A DNA stretch of 64,000 bases from Eubacterium sp. (GTDB lineage Bacteria; Bacillota; Clostridia; Oscillospirales; Acutalibacteraceae). This document shows, in pieces, positions 1-8,494 of the stretch; positions within the stretch are counted from its first letter, which is position 1, and each line of letters opens with the position of its first letter. The stretch spans positions 19,967 through 83,966 of the forward strand of contig JAFSTE010000031.1 in assembly GCA_017450645.1 (NCBI GenBank). The letters run 5' to 3'. Both the position numbers and the translations under genes were made by a program. The notes below the pieces were generated by a model, which ran no database searches, had not been told where the DNA came from, and saw nothing but the letters and a program-made list of their open reading frames with translations.

Positions 1-29
1 GACAATATAATGGGTGCGGGTGTCCTGCC

Positions 30-48
30 ATTAAGCTTAAAGCTTAAT
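30..48. repeat. Short perfect inverted repeat near window start
   Basis: Two 9-base arms (ATTAAGCTT / AAGCTTAAT) flank a single A. No T-run follows on either strand, so a terminator is not well supported. The rest of positions 1-100 shows no gene. Confidence 0.4.
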
Positions 49-100
49 GCTCTGAGCTTAAAACCTTATAAATTTATTTCGATAAAAATTTAAGTTTTTC

Positions 101-129
101 TTGCAAATGGTTCTTCCCTTTGGTATTAT
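101..129 (+). promoter_or_regulatory. Sigma-A type promoter for the recombinase gene
   Basis: TTGCAA at 101-106 and TATTAT at 124-129 are separated by 17 bases, placing transcription start about 40 bases before the gene. Confidence 0.6.
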
Positions 130-176
130 AGTTTTGTAATTCCCTAAAAGTTTTGCGAAATTGAGAGGTGTTCCCT

Positions 177-1160
177 TTGAAACGTGAAGATTTTTATAAA
201 CTGCCAATGCTCGTTCAGGATTACCTGATTTATATTGAGGCTATTAAAGGTCACAGCGAGCTTTCGGTAACCGAATATGCTAACGATTTAAAGAATTTCT
301 TTATCTATATTGCCCGCCACAAGGGCTTGTATCCTAAGTCCTGCGAGGACTCGGAGATTGATTTAACTACAATCGACCTTGCTTTTATTAAGACTATTAC
401 GCTTAACGACGCGTATCAGTACATTATTTACTGTCGTAATGTGCGTAAAAATAACGAGGCTACTCGAGCTCGTAAAGTCGTTGCAATCAGGCGCTTTTTC
501 TCTTATTTAACGGATAATCAGGGGCTTTTGGAGGTCAACCCTATGAAGAACCTCGACACGCCTAAAATCAAAAAATCCCTGCCGAAATACCTGACTTTAG
601 AGGAAGCGCAAAGGCTTCTTGCGGCGGTTGACGGTAAGTTTAAGGAGCGCGACTACGCTATTATTACGCTGTTTTTAAACTGCGGTATGCGACTCAGCGA
701 GCTTGTAAGCATTGATTATAACGATATTCGCTCGGATAACACGCTCGTAATTACCGGTAAGGGCAACAAAGAGCGTACAATTTACCTTAATAACGCCTGT
801 ATTGACGCTATTAACGAGTATCGCAAGGTTCGCCCGAACGAAGGAGTCAAGGACAGAGCCCTGTTTCTGAGCGCGAGAAATCAGCGAATTAACCCGCGCA
901 CAATCGAAATTATGGTTAATAACAACCTCGAAAAAGCAGGTCTCGGCGGACGCGGGCTGTCCGTACACAAGCTAAGGCATACGGCGGCAACGCTTATGTA
1001 CCAGCACGGTAATGTTGATGTTCTTCTTTTAAAAGAGATTTTAGGCCACGAAAACCTCGGCACTACCGAAATTTATACACATATAGCCTCCGACGCTACT
1101 AAAGCTGCGGTTGAATCTAACCCGCTTGCTAACAATAAAGCGCCAAAGGCTAACACTTAA
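177..1160 (+). CDS. Tyrosine recombinase, XerC/XerD-like
   Basis: A site-specific DNA recombinase of the phage-integrase family, about 327 residues, the usual Xer length. An N-terminal SAM-like DNA-binding domain (GHSELSVTEYANDL) is followed by a catalytic domain carrying the active residues: Arg in CGMRLSEL, HKLRHT (HxxR), LGHENLGTTE and the nucleophilic Tyr in IYTHI. The likely role is chromosome-dimer resolution at a dif site. The GTG at 168 is the first in-frame start, but the ribosome site GAGAGGTG (163-170) covers it, so TTG at 177 (6-base spacing) is preferred. A SpoIIM-like gene lies tail to tail; xerD and spoIIM are also close neighbours in Bacillus. No phage or island genes are nearby, so a mobile-element integrase is less likely. 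Confidence 0.88.
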   Translation: MKREDFYKLPMLVQDYLIYIEAIKGHSELSVTEYANDLKNFFIYIARHKGLYPKSCEDSEIDLTTIDLAFIKTITLNDAYQYIIYCRNVRKNNEATRARKVVAIRRFFSYLTDNQGLLEVNPMKNLDTPKIKKSLPKYLTLEEAQRLLAAVDGKFKERDYAIITLFLNCGMRLSELVSIDYNDIRSDNTLVITGKGNKERTIYLNNACIDAINEYRKVRPNEGVKDRALFLSARNQRINPRTIEIMVNNNLEKAGLGGRGLSVHKLRHTAATLMYQHGNVDVLLLKEILGHENLGTTEIYTHIASDATKAAVESNPLANNKAPKANT

Positions 1161-1765
1161 TTTAATATAATTATCTCTTTTAACATTATAGTTAATGTTG
1201 AATTGATTAGCGCGATTAAGGTCACTGCGAGTGCATATACAAGGTATTTTGTAAGCAGTGACTTTATTTCTTTAGCGCTCCCCTGCTCCTTGCCGGACGC
1301 GGATTTATATATCATACTGCTGAGCTTTATGCTTATATCTATAGTGTAAATCAGCACTGTCATCAGCGCTGCACCCTCGGGAATTATCATTAAAATACTG
1401 TAGGCAAAGCCCTTAAAGGCGAAATTTACATAAAAATAAGCGATTTTAAGCCCTAAAAACAGTCCCGAAAACAGCGAAACGCCGTAAATTACAGAAAATC
1501 CGACAATACAAAGTCCGAGCAGGATACACACCATAAAGACCGAAAAATACAGCGAAAAATTACTGAAAAACAGCCGTAAAAAGTCGCCTTTTGCGCCTAA
1601 GAACAACTCTTTCATCGCTTTAGTAGCGGAGGTGCTGTTAACTAAAAAGTACAAAAAGCTTCCGAAAACAAGCCCGCAGGAGTAAAAAATAAGCGAATAA
1701 AGGGTGCCTTTTTCCTTATCTATAAGGTCGGTTACGGAAAAACCGGATAAATCGGGCTTATTCAT
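1157..1765 (-). CDS. SpoIIM-like (stage II sporulation protein M) membrane protein
   Basis: A 202-residue protein with about five hydrophobic segments (near residues 22-42, 70-92, 95-115, 120-140 and 175-195) and no extracellular domain. Length, topology and the central FSVIYGVSLFSGLFLGLKIA region fit the SpoIIM/DUF95 family; SpoIIM is part of the complex that degrades peptidoglycan during forespore engulfment. Its ATG overlaps the stop of the upstream membrane-protein gene (ATGA), so the two are translationally coupled, downstream of yajC. Its last codons overlap the stop of the recombinase gene on the other strand by four bases. The family call rests on pattern and on its place next to a Xer recombinase. 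Confidence 0.6.
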   Translation of the reverse strand: MNKPDLSGFSVTDLIDKEKGTLYSLIFYSCGLVFGSFLYFLVNSTSATKAMKELFLGAKGDFLRLFFSNFSLYFSVFMVCILLGLCIVGFSVIYGVSLFSGLFLGLKIAYFYVNFAFKGFAYSILMIIPEGAALMTVLIYTIDISIKLSSMIYKSASGKEQGSAKEIKSLLTKYLVYALAVTLIALINSTLTIMLKEIIILN

Positions 1766-2166
1766 ATTTTAAACCTTGATTTTCGCGTTCTGTTTACTGC
1801 GAGTATGCCGAAAAGCGCACCGATAAGCACGATAATTACGCACTTAATTACGAAAAATAAGAAGCTGTTTTCGTTAAAAATCATATTTACAAGGCTGTAA
1901 AAAAGCAGCGGTATCTGGGCAGCTATTCCGAGCAGCGCGCCGCTGTTTTTAACCCCGTAAACCGACACAAACGCTGTTATTGCAGCGACTGCGGCGCATA
2001 CGATAACGGATAAGAATATGTTTAAATCAAGGTCTAAATCGAGATTATAGACCACTAGGGTTAGTAAATATGTAACGACCGAAATCGAAATAAGCGTAGA
2101 TAAAACTACTTTAATTACAAATTTTAAGAGCAGGTTTTGGCTGCCCCTGGTTTCTATTTTTTTCAT
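1762..2166 (-). CDS. TIGR04086-type small membrane protein
   Basis: A 134-residue protein with four predicted membrane helices and basic ends, including a C-terminal NRTRKSRFKI tail. Proteins of this size and topology lie next to yajC in many Clostridia and Bacilli (TIGR04086/YrzE-like); their biochemical role is unknown. It sits between yajC and the SpoIIM-like gene and overlaps the latter by four bases. Its ribosome site (GGGGGAA) lies in the 3' arm of a strong hairpin after yajC, so translation may depend on that hairpin opening. Confidence 0.6.
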   Translation of the reverse strand: MKKIETRGSQNLLLKFVIKVVLSTLISISVVTYLLTLVVYNLDLDLDLNIFLSVIVCAAVAAITAFVSVYGVKNSGALLGIAAQIPLLFYSLVNMIFNENSFLFFVIKCVIIVLIGALFGILAVNRTRKSRFKI

Positions 2167-2172
2167 AAAAAT

Positions 2173-2204
2173 TCCCCCGAATACATTAATGAGTATTCGA
2201 GGGA
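2173..2204 (-). terminator. Hairpin after yajC: terminator or attenuator covering the next ribosome site
   Basis: A 12-bp stem (one G-U pair) with an 8-base loop follows yajC and leads into ATTTTT directly before the ATG at 2166. The 3' arm contains the GGGGGA ribosome site of the next gene, so the structure can both stop transcription and hide that site. Confidence 0.65.
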
Positions 2205-2220
2205 GTTCTTATTTATTACA

Positions 2221-2661
2221 TTATTTTTCGATTTTTTCCTCAACTTCTTTAGCTGAATCAGAAATCTGCTTTTCTTTCTTATCCTTTTTGCTCTTAGCAG
2301 CTTCGCGTGCAGCCTCAACTTCTTTTCTGTGCTGCTCGGTCTTGGTAACATTAGTGTTAACAGCCCATCTCTGAAGCTTCATCTTAGTTCTGTCGGCACC
2401 GGTTTCGATAACGATATCCTCTTCACGGATTGTAACAACCTTACCTACAATACCGCCGATTGTGATAATCTCGTCGCCGATTTCAAGCGAGGAGCGCATT
2501 TCCTGCTCTTCCTTCTGGCGCTTTTTCTGCGGTCTAATCATCATAAAGTACATAACGCCGACAAGTACAACCATAAGGATAATATAGCTGTACGAGCCGC
2601 CCTGCTGTGAGCCCGAGCCGCCGCCCTGCTGCAACATCTGCGAAAGTAAAAATGTATTCAT
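2221..2661 (-). CDS. yajC: Sec translocase accessory subunit YajC
   Basis: A 146-residue single-pass membrane protein. A short Gly/Gln-rich outer segment (QQGGGSGSQQGG) precedes one helix (YIILMVVLVGVMYFMMI), then the YajC hallmark RPQKKRQKEEQEMRSSLEIGDEIITIGGIVGKV. The C-terminal third is highly charged (Lys/Glu) and longer than in E. coli. YajC associates with SecDF-YidC at the Sec channel. Position directly after tgt is the classic queA-tgt-yajC order. GGAGG lies seven bases before the ATG. Confidence 0.95.
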   Translation of the reverse strand: MNTFLLSQMLQQGGGSGSQQGGSYSYIILMVVLVGVMYFMMIRPQKKRQKEEQEMRSSLEIGDEIITIGGIVGKVVTIREEDIVIETGADRTKMKLQRWAVNTNVTKTEQHRKEVEAAREAAKSKKDKKEKQISDSAKEVEEKIEK

Positions 2662-2729
2662 ATTAATTCCTCCAATTAATTTAACTTATTAGATTATATA
2701 GTAATTGGCTCAATAATGCAAGGATTATT

Positions 2730-3863
2730 TTATATTCTTGTATCAAGCTTGTCAACATACTCTTTTTTATAATCTTCAAACGAGCCGTTTTCGATATTAT
2801 AACGGATTTCTGCCATTAAATTGTTATAAAAATACAGGTTATGCATTACCGCAAGGCGCATACCGAGAATTTCGCCCGCTTTAAAGAGGTGTCGGATGTA
2901 GCTCTTGGAGTAGTTTTGGCAAACAGGACAGTTACACTCCTCGTCAATCGGCGTGTCGTCGTACGCGTACTTAGCGTTATTAAGGTTAATTACGCCCTTT
3001 TTGGTAAATAGCTGACCGTGGCGAGCGTTTCTCGAGGGCATAACGCAGTCGAAAAGGTCGACTCCCCTGCTGACAGCTTCAATAATATTACCGGGTGTGC
3101 CTACACCCATAAGGTAACGCGGCTTGTCCTTAGGCGCATAAGGCTCAACGGCGCTTATAACGCGGTACATCTCCTCCTTAGGCTCGCCAACGGCGAGTCC
3201 GCCGATAGCGTAACCGTCAAGGTCGAGCTTTGCAATCTCTTTCATATGCTCGATTCTCAGGTCGTCATAGGTGCAGCCCTGATTAATGCCAAACAAAAGC
3301 TGTTGACGGTTAATCGTGGTTTCAAGCGAATTAAGTCTTTCCATCTCCGCCTTGCAACGCTCAAGCCACCTGAGCGTCCTGCCGCAGGCTTCTTTAGCGT
3401 ATTCGTACTTAGCAGGGTTTTCAACACATTCGTCAAACGCCATAGCGATAGTAGAGCCGAGATTCGACTGAATCTGCATACTCTCCTCGGGTCCCATAAA
3501 GATTTTTTTACCGTCGATATGAGAGTTAAAGGTCACGCCTTCCTCTTTAATCTTATTGAGCTTTGCGAGCGAAAACACCTGAAATCCGCCCGAATCGGTG
3601 AGTATCGGACGGATCCAATTTGTAAATTTATGCAGTCCGCCCATATCTCGCACAAGCTCGTCGTTAGGTCTGACGTGCAGGTGGTAGGTGTTACAAAGCA
3701 TTATCTGCGCACCCACATCCTCAAGGTCGCGTGTGCTGAGTCCGCCCTTAATCGCAGCAGAGGTCGCAACATTCATAAAGCACGGTGTTTGTACTGTACC
3801 GTGTACGGTTTCAAAGGTTGCGCGCCTTGCGGTATTTTCTTGTTTTAATAACGTAAATTTCAT
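2730..3863 (-). CDS. tgt: tRNA-guanine transglycosylase (queuosine synthesis)
   Basis: Exchanges guanine-34 of GUN-anticodon tRNAs for preQ1, the step before QueA. The 377-residue product has the catalytic Asp in LTDSGGFQVFSL, the second active Asp in GVDLFDCVMPSRNARHG, and the C-terminal zinc site (CNCPVCQ, with a later HN). The frame is open for 32 more codons upstream, but the ATG at 3863 has an AAAGGA site and gives MKFTLLKQ, the normal family N-terminus. A toxin-antitoxin pair separates it from queA, which is unusual. yajC follows 68 bases after its stop. Confidence 0.95.
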   Translation of the reverse strand: MKFTLLKQENTARRATFETVHGTVQTPCFMNVATSAAIKGGLSTRDLEDVGAQIMLCNTYHLHVRPNDELVRDMGGLHKFTNWIRPILTDSGGFQVFSLAKLNKIKEEGVTFNSHIDGKKIFMGPEESMQIQSNLGSTIAMAFDECVENPAKYEYAKEACGRTLRWLERCKAEMERLNSLETTINRQQLLFGINQGCTYDDLRIEHMKEIAKLDLDGYAIGGLAVGEPKEEMYRVISAVEPYAPKDKPRYLMGVGTPGNIIEAVSRGVDLFDCVMPSRNARHGQLFTKKGVINLNNAKYAYDDTPIDEECNCPVCQNYSKSYIRHLFKAGEILGMRLAVMHNLYFYNNLMAEIRYNIENGSFEDYKKEYVDKLDTRI

Positions 3864-3909
3864 AACAAATCCTTTAAACAAAGGTGCAAGAATTTCTTGC
3901 ACCATAACA

Positions 3910-4191
3910 TTATTTAAACAGGTCGCTGTGTGTTCCGGTACGAAGTAGTTCGAGGACAAGCCTGTCCGAATACACTTTATAAATCAGCAACCAGTCAGGT
4001 TTTATATGACATTCACGCACATTGTTGCCTTTTGCATAGTTAGTCAGAGCGTGGTCACGATACTTGTCCGGCAGCTTCTTTTCATCAGATAACATTCTGA
4101 TTACTTCAAATAATTCGTCAAGATTATAATTCCTTTTTACAGCAAGTTTATAGTCCTTTTTGAACTGTCCTGTATATTCAACTTTAAGCAT
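3910..4191 (-). CDS. yafQ: YafQ-type mRNA-cleaving toxin
   Basis: A 93-residue RelE-superfamily toxin of the YafQ type, which cuts mRNA in the ribosome. The active-site pattern is intact: DHAL, ECHIKPDW (His, Asp, Trp) and RTGTHSDLF (His, Phe), matching the residues known for E. coli YafQ. It follows its antitoxin with an 8-base overlap, the usual coupled arrangement. The pair lies inside the queA-tgt operon; the toxin stop is 46 bases before the tgt start. Confidence 0.88.
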   Translation of the reverse strand: MLKVEYTGQFKKDYKLAVKRNYNLDELFEVIRMLSDEKKLPDKYRDHALTNYAKGNNVRECHIKPDWLLIYKVYSDRLVLELLRTGTHSDLFK

Positions 4192-4450
4192 TTAACGACT
4201 CCATTAATTCTTCAACAGAATCAAAAGGTCCGTAAACGTCCTCACCGTTCTCCGCCTTTTCTATAGTTGCAAGGGTTACGGAATTAGGAACTTCTGTTGT
4301 TATTTCAAACGGAATTCTGTGTTCTCTGACAACGGTTTTTGCAAACATATTAAATGCGGAGCTTACAGAAATACCTATTTCTTCACAAAAAGCGTTAAAC
4401 TGCTTTTTTGTATTTTCGTCCATACGAATATTTACATTAGTTTGTGCCAT
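4184..4450 (-). CDS. dinJ: DinJ/RelB-type antitoxin
   Basis: An 88-residue antitoxin with an N-terminal ribbon-helix-helix DNA-binding domain (TNVNIRMDENTKKQFNAF then GISVSSAFNMFAKTVV) and an acidic C-terminus (FDSVEELMESLNA) expected to wrap the toxin. An ATG 18 bases upstream lies in the same frame, but the ribosome site AAAGGCGG covers it, so the ATG at 4450 is preferred. It should repress its own promoter through the inverted repeat over the -10 box. Confidence 0.87.
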   Translation of the reverse strand: MAQTNVNIRMDENTKKQFNAFCEEIGISVSSAFNMFAKTVVREHRIPFEITTEVPNSVTLATIEKAENGEDVYGPFDSVEELMESLNA

Positions 4451-4470
4451 AATAACGCCGCCTTTCAACT

Positions 4471-4501
4471 ATATTATATGCAATATAATATTAATTGTCA
4501 A
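4471..4501 (-). promoter_or_regulatory. Toxin-antitoxin promoter with overlapping palindromic operator
   Basis: Reading on the minus strand, TTGACA (4501-4496) and TATAAT (4478-4473) are 17 bases apart, a consensus sigma-A promoter. Perfect 9-base arms (ATATTATAT / ATATAATAT, 4471-4479 and 4483-4491) with a GCA centre overlap the -10 box and are a fitting site for a ribbon-helix-helix repressor. Confidence 0.75.
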
Positions 4502-4527
4502 TATATTTCTATCAATATAATATACAA

Positions 4528-5556
4528 TTATAGAATCATCATGCAATCACCGAAGGAAAAGAATCTATACTTTTCTGCGACCGCCGTTTTGTAAGCGTTC
4601 ATCGTGTTGTCGTAGCCTGCAAAGGCAGAAACGAGCATAATAAGCGTGCTTTCGGGCAGGTGGAAATTAGTTATCTGTACATCAACGCACTTAAACTCGT
4701 AGCCGGGATAGATAAAGATGCTTGTGTCGTCCTCGTCCTCGCATATACAGCCGTTTTTGGTAGCAACGCTTTCAAGCGTGCGCGTGCTGGTTGTGCCGAC
4801 GGCGATAACCCTTTTGCCGTTACTTTTTGTTTCATTAATAATATCAGCGGTTTCTTTAGATATACTGTAATGCTCCGAGTGCATTTTGTGCTGTGTTACG
4901 TCGTCAACCTTAACGGGACGGAAGGTGCCGAGCCCGACGTGCAGCGTTACATAGCATATTTTAACGCCCTTTTCCTCAATCTTTTTAAGCATTTCTTTAG
5001 TAAAATGCAGACCCGCTGTCGGCGCTGCCGCAGAGCCAAGCTCTCTTGAATAAACTGTCTGATATCTCTCGCCGTTTTTCAGCTCCTCCGTAATGTACGG
5101 CGGAAGCGGCATTTTGCCGATTTTATCAAGGATATTATATATCTCTTTTTTGTCGCATTTCATCGAAATAAGGCGGTTTCCGTCGTCGGTAATATCAACG
5201 ACTTCACACTCGACAAGTCCGTCGCCAAACACAAATTCAGTGCCGACTTTTGCCCTTTTTCCCGGCTTACAAAGACACTCCCATACATTGTTTTCTTTTT
5301 GTTTAAGCAGCAAAAATTCAACAACCGCGCCCGTCTCTTTTTTTACGCCGTAAATCCTCGCAGGGATAACCCTTGTGTCGTTTAGTACAAGGCAGTCGCC
5401 GGGGTTTAAGTAGTCGATTACATCTCTGAATATCTTATGCTCAATATTGCCGTTTTCTCTGTGAAGCACCATCAGTCTTGACGCGTCACGCGGCTCTATC
5501 GGCGTTTGTGCAATTAAATTTTGTGGAAGTTCATAGAAAAAATCCGATGTTTTCAT
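4528..5556 (-). CDS. queA: S-adenosylmethionine:tRNA ribosyltransferase-isomerase
   Basis: Transfers and isomerises the ribosyl group of S-adenosylmethionine onto preQ1-modified tRNA, giving epoxyqueuosine. The 342-residue product starts with the family signature [17 protein letters not shown] and includes [36 protein letters not shown] and [12 protein letters not shown]-like ([16 protein letters not shown]). The ATG at 5556 is preferred over an in-frame start ten codons upstream because GGAG precedes it and family members start there. It heads the queA-(TA)-tgt-yajC block and is divergent from asd. Confidence 0.95.
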   Translation of the reverse strand: MKTSDFFYELPQNLIAQTPIEPRDASRLMVLHRENGNIEHKIFRDVIDYLNPGDCLVLNDTRVIPARIYGVKKETGAVVEFLLLKQKENNVWECLCKPGKRAKVGTEFVFGDGLVECEVVDITDDGNRLISMKCDKKEIYNILDKIGKMPLPPYITEELKNGERYQTVYSRELGSAAAPTAGLHFTKEMLKKIEEKGVKICYVTLHVGLGTFRPVKVDDVTQHKMHSEHYSISKETADIINETKSNGKRVIAVGTTSTRTLESVATKNGCICEDEDDTSIFIYPGYEFKCVDVQITNFHLPESTLIMLVSAFAGYDNTMNAYKTAVAEKYRFFSFGDCMMIL

Positions 5557-5695
5557 TAAATATTCTCCAAATATTTTAATTGACATAAATATATATTAAG
5601 TGTATTATATATATAATTATTGCAATCTCGTTGCGGTATGTTTACCTATTATATTGCAATTCAAAAAATTTTACAAGAGCTATAAGGAGAATTCT

Positions 5696-6778
5696 ATGAA
5701 AAAGTTTAATGTAGGCGTCGTAGGCGCTACGGGTATGGTAGGTCAGAGATTTATGACCCTGCTTGAAAACCATCCCTGGTTTAATGTAACGGTTCTTGCC
5801 GCTTCATCAAGAAGCGCCGGCAAAACTTATGAGGAAGCTATCGGTTCTAAGTGGTGTATGGATACGCCGCTTGCCGACAAATATAAAAAGATGGTTATCC
5901 TTGACGCTGAAAACGATATCGATAAGATTACATCATCCGTTGATTTTGTATTCTGCGCGGTTAATATGAAAAAGGACGAGATTAAAGCTCTTGAGGAAAA
6001 ATATGCAAAACACGAGTGCCCCGTTGTTTCCAACAACTCGGCTCACCGCTTTACCGACGACGTACCGATGGTAGTGCCCGAGCTTAACGCAGAGCATATC
6101 GGTATTATCCCCGCTCAGCGTAAAAGACTCGGTACAAAGCGCGGATTTATCGCAGTTAAGTCTAACTGCTCGCTTCAGTCATATGTACCCGCGCTCTTCC
6201 CCCTGCACGAAAAGTACGGAGTAAAAGATGTGCTTGTTTGCACATATCAGGCTATCAGCGGCGCAGGCAAAACCTTTGAGACCTGGCCGGAGATGATTGA
6301 CAACGTTATCCCGTATATCGGCGGCGAGGAAGAAAAGAGCGAGAAAGAGCCGCTTAAGCTCTGGGGTAAAATCGAGGGCGACAAAATCGTTTCGGCTGAT
6401 AAGCCGAACTTCACCGCCCAGTGCATCAGAGTTCCCGTTTCTAACGGACATCTCGGCGCAGTGTTTGTAAACTTCGAGAACAAGCCTACCGAGGACGAGA
6501 TGATTGAAATCTGGAACAACTTTAAGGGCAGAGCTCAGGAGCTTGACCTCCCCTCCGCTCCTAAAAAATTCCTCAACTACTTCACCGAGCCCGACAGACC
6601 GCAGATTAACTCCGAGAGAAATCTCGAAAACGGTATGGCGGTATCAATCGGCAGACTCAGAGAGGATACTCAGTACGACTATAAATTTGTTTGTCTTTCT
6701 CATAACACCCTTCGCGGCGCTGCAGGCGGAGCTGTGCTTCTTGCAGAGCTTCTCGCAGCTGAGGGTTATATGGACTAA
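5696..6778 (+). CDS. asd: Aspartate-semialdehyde dehydrogenase
   Basis: Reduces aspartyl phosphate to aspartate semialdehyde, the branch point to lysine/diaminopimelate, threonine and methionine. The 360-residue product has the NADP-binding GVVGATGMVGQ, the catalytic Cys in VKSNCSLQ and GAGKTFETWPEM; the length and these motifs are of the archaeal/fungal-type subfamily. The frame is open 32 codons upstream, but AAGGAGA lies just before the ATG at 5696 and the Rossmann strand starts there. First gene of asd-dapA-dapB. No lysine riboswitch is visible upstream. Confidence 0.95.
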   Translation: MKKFNVGVVGATGMVGQRFMTLLENHPWFNVTVLAASSRSAGKTYEEAIGSKWCMDTPLADKYKKMVILDAENDIDKITSSVDFVFCAVNMKKDEIKALEEKYAKHECPVVSNNSAHRFTDDVPMVVPELNAEHIGIIPAQRKRLGTKRGFIAVKSNCSLQSYVPALFPLHEKYGVKDVLVCTYQAISGAGKTFETWPEMIDNVIPYIGGEEEKSEKEPLKLWGKIEGDKIVSADKPNFTAQCIRVPVSNGHLGAVFVNFENKPTEDEMIEIWNNFKGRAQELDLPSAPKKFLNYFTEPDRPQINSERNLENGMAVSIGRLREDTQYDYKFVCLSHNTLRGAAGGAVLLAELLAAEGYMD

Positions 6779-6802
6779 CTACAACGAATAAGGAGAATTT
6801 TT

Positions 6803-7693
6803 ATGAAGAATCCCATTTTTACAGGTTCTGCGGTTGCTATTATCACACCGATGAACGACGATTTTACCGTTAATTACGACGAGTTTAAGAAGTTTATTGA
6901 CTGGCAGATTGATAACGGCACCGATGCTATCGTTATCTGCGGTACAACGGGCGAGTCCTCCACCCTTTCAACTCAGGAGCATCTCGACGCTATTAAGTTT
7001 TGCATAGACTACGTTGACCACAGAGTACCCGTTATCGCAGGCGCAGGCTCTAATAACACACAGTACGGCATTGATATGGCTGTTAAGTGCTGCGAGTACG
7101 GCGCTGACGCACTCCTTCTTGTAACACCTTACTATAATAAGTGTACACAAAAGGGTCTTATCAGGCACTATACTATGTTCCACGACGCTACTAATATCCC
7201 GATTATCCTTTATAATGTACCGTCAAGAACGGGCGTTAATATCACACCCGAAACGCTTAAGGAGCTGTCTAAGCTTCCCCGTATCAACGGCGTTAAGGAG
7301 GCTTCGGGCAACATCAGCCAGATTATGAAGATTCGTGCGCTTTGCGGCGACGAGCTTAACATCTGGAGCGGTAACGACGACCAGATTCCCGCTGTTATGG
7401 CTTGCGGCGGTAAGGGCGTTATCTCGGTACTCGCTAATGTTTGTCCTCAGGAAACTCACGATATGGCGCAGGCTTATCTCGACGGCGACGCTAACAAGTG
7501 TACAGATATGATGGCTGAGTACCTCGAGCTTGCAAACGCACTGTTTGTAGAGGTTAACCCAATCCCTGTTAAAGAAGCTTGCAATATGCTCGGCTGGAAC
7601 GCAGGTCCCTGCAAGATGCCGCTTTGCGAAATGAGCGACTCTAACCGCGATTATCTTAAGGGCGTTCTTGATAAGTACGGACTTATTAAGTAA
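6803..7693 (+). CDS. dapA: 4-hydroxy-tetrahydrodipicolinate synthase
   Basis: Condenses pyruvate with aspartate semialdehyde in diaminopimelate synthesis. The 296-residue TIM-barrel protein shows CGTTGESSTL (substrate-binding Thr pair), the Tyr in YNVPSRTG and the Schiff-base Lys in GVKEASGN. AAGGAGAA precedes the ATG. It sits 24 bases after asd and 11 bases before dapB, so one transcript is expected. Confidence 0.97.
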   Translation: MKNPIFTGSAVAIITPMNDDFTVNYDEFKKFIDWQIDNGTDAIVICGTTGESSTLSTQEHLDAIKFCIDYVDHRVPVIAGAGSNNTQYGIDMAVKCCEYGADALLLVTPYYNKCTQKGLIRHYTMFHDATNIPIILYNVPSRTGVNITPETLKELSKLPRINGVKEASGNISQIMKIRALCGDELNIWSGNDDQIPAVMACGGKGVISVLANVCPQETHDMAQAYLDGDANKCTDMMAEYLELANALFVEVNPIPVKEACNMLGWNAGPCKMPLCEMSDSNRDYLKGVLDKYGLIK

Positions 7694-7704
7694 GAGGATT
7701 TAAA

Positions 7705-8457
7705 ATGACTAAGATTATTATAACGGGCGCGTCAGGCAAGATGGGCAAGGTTATTCAGAACGTTATCTCGTTAAGAGACGACTGCGAGGTAGTTGCGGGC
7801 GTTGATATCGTTAACGACGGCACCGCTCCCTTCCCCGTTTACAGCAGCATTAAGGATGTTAAGGAAAACGCCGATGTAGTTATCGACTTTTCTAACCCTG
7901 CACTGCTTGACGATTTGCTGGAATATTCAAGTAACACTTCTACGGCGCTTGTTATCGCCACAACGGGCTTTAACGACGACGAGAAGGAAAAGATTTTTAA
8001 CGCATCGAAAACCTGCCCGATATTCTTTACCTATAATATGAGTATCGGTATCAATCTCCTTGCTAACCTCGCTAAAAAGGCGGTTAACGTACTTGGCAGT
8101 GACTTTGACATCGAGATTGTAGAGCAGCATCATAACCAGAAGATTGACGCTCCCTCGGGTACCGCATTAATGCTTGCGGACGCTATTAACGAGGAGCTTG
8201 AAAAGCCGATGAAGTACGAGTACGACCGCCACTCAAAGCGCGAAAAGCGCACCAAAAACGAGATTGGCATACACTCAATCAGGGGCGGCACGATTGTCGG
8301 CGAGCACGAGATTATTTTTGCGGGCCGTGACGAGAATATTGCCCTCTCACATTCTGCAAGAAGTAAAGAGGTATTCGCCGTAGGCGCTGTTAACGCAGCG
8401 GTTTATATGGACGGTAAGAGCGCCGGTCTTTACGATATGGGCGAGCTTGTAAAATAA
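7705..8457 (+). CDS. dapB: 4-hydroxy-tetrahydrodipicolinate reductase
   Basis: Reduces the DapA product to tetrahydrodipicolinate with NAD(P)H. The 250-residue product has the N-terminal dinucleotide site GASGKMGK and the substrate/catalytic signature EQHHNQKIDAPSGTA. Last gene of the asd-dapA-dapB operon, closed by a strong terminator right after its stop. The later diaminopimelate genes are not in the window. Confidence 0.97.
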   Translation: MTKIIITGASGKMGKVIQNVISLRDDCEVVAGVDIVNDGTAPFPVYSSIKDVKENADVVIDFSNPALLDDLLEYSSNTSTALVIATTGFNDDEKEKIFNASKTCPIFFTYNMSIGINLLANLAKKAVNVLGSDFDIEIVEQHHNQKIDAPSGTALMLADAINEELEKPMKYEYDRHSKREKRTKNEIGIHSIRGGTIVGEHEIIFAGRDENIALSHSARSKEVFAVGAVNAAVYMDGKSAGLYDMGELVK

Positions 8458-8464
8458 ACGACTC

Positions 8465-8490
8465 AGGGGGCTTAACCGCCCCCTTGTTTT
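8465..8490 (+). terminator. Rho-independent terminator after dapB
   Basis: Seven-bp GC-rich stem (AGGGGGC / GCCCCCT), 6-base loop, then TTGTTTT. Confidence 0.85.
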
Positions 8491-8494
8491 AACT

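Noticed and set aside
168-1160. Reading the Xer-like recombinase as an integrase of a mobile element ending at tRNA-Trp, tRNA-Met or 5S
   Set aside because: The repeats at those RNA genes are tens of kilobases away, differ from each other, and enclose no cargo genes. The recombinase sits among core genes.
3018-3848. Plus-strand open frame opposite tgt
   Set aside because: Antisense shadow of tgt, with no family features.
5587-5695. Lysine riboswitch before asd
   Set aside because: Only about 110 bases separate queA and asd, and no L-box-like structure or terminator is visible.
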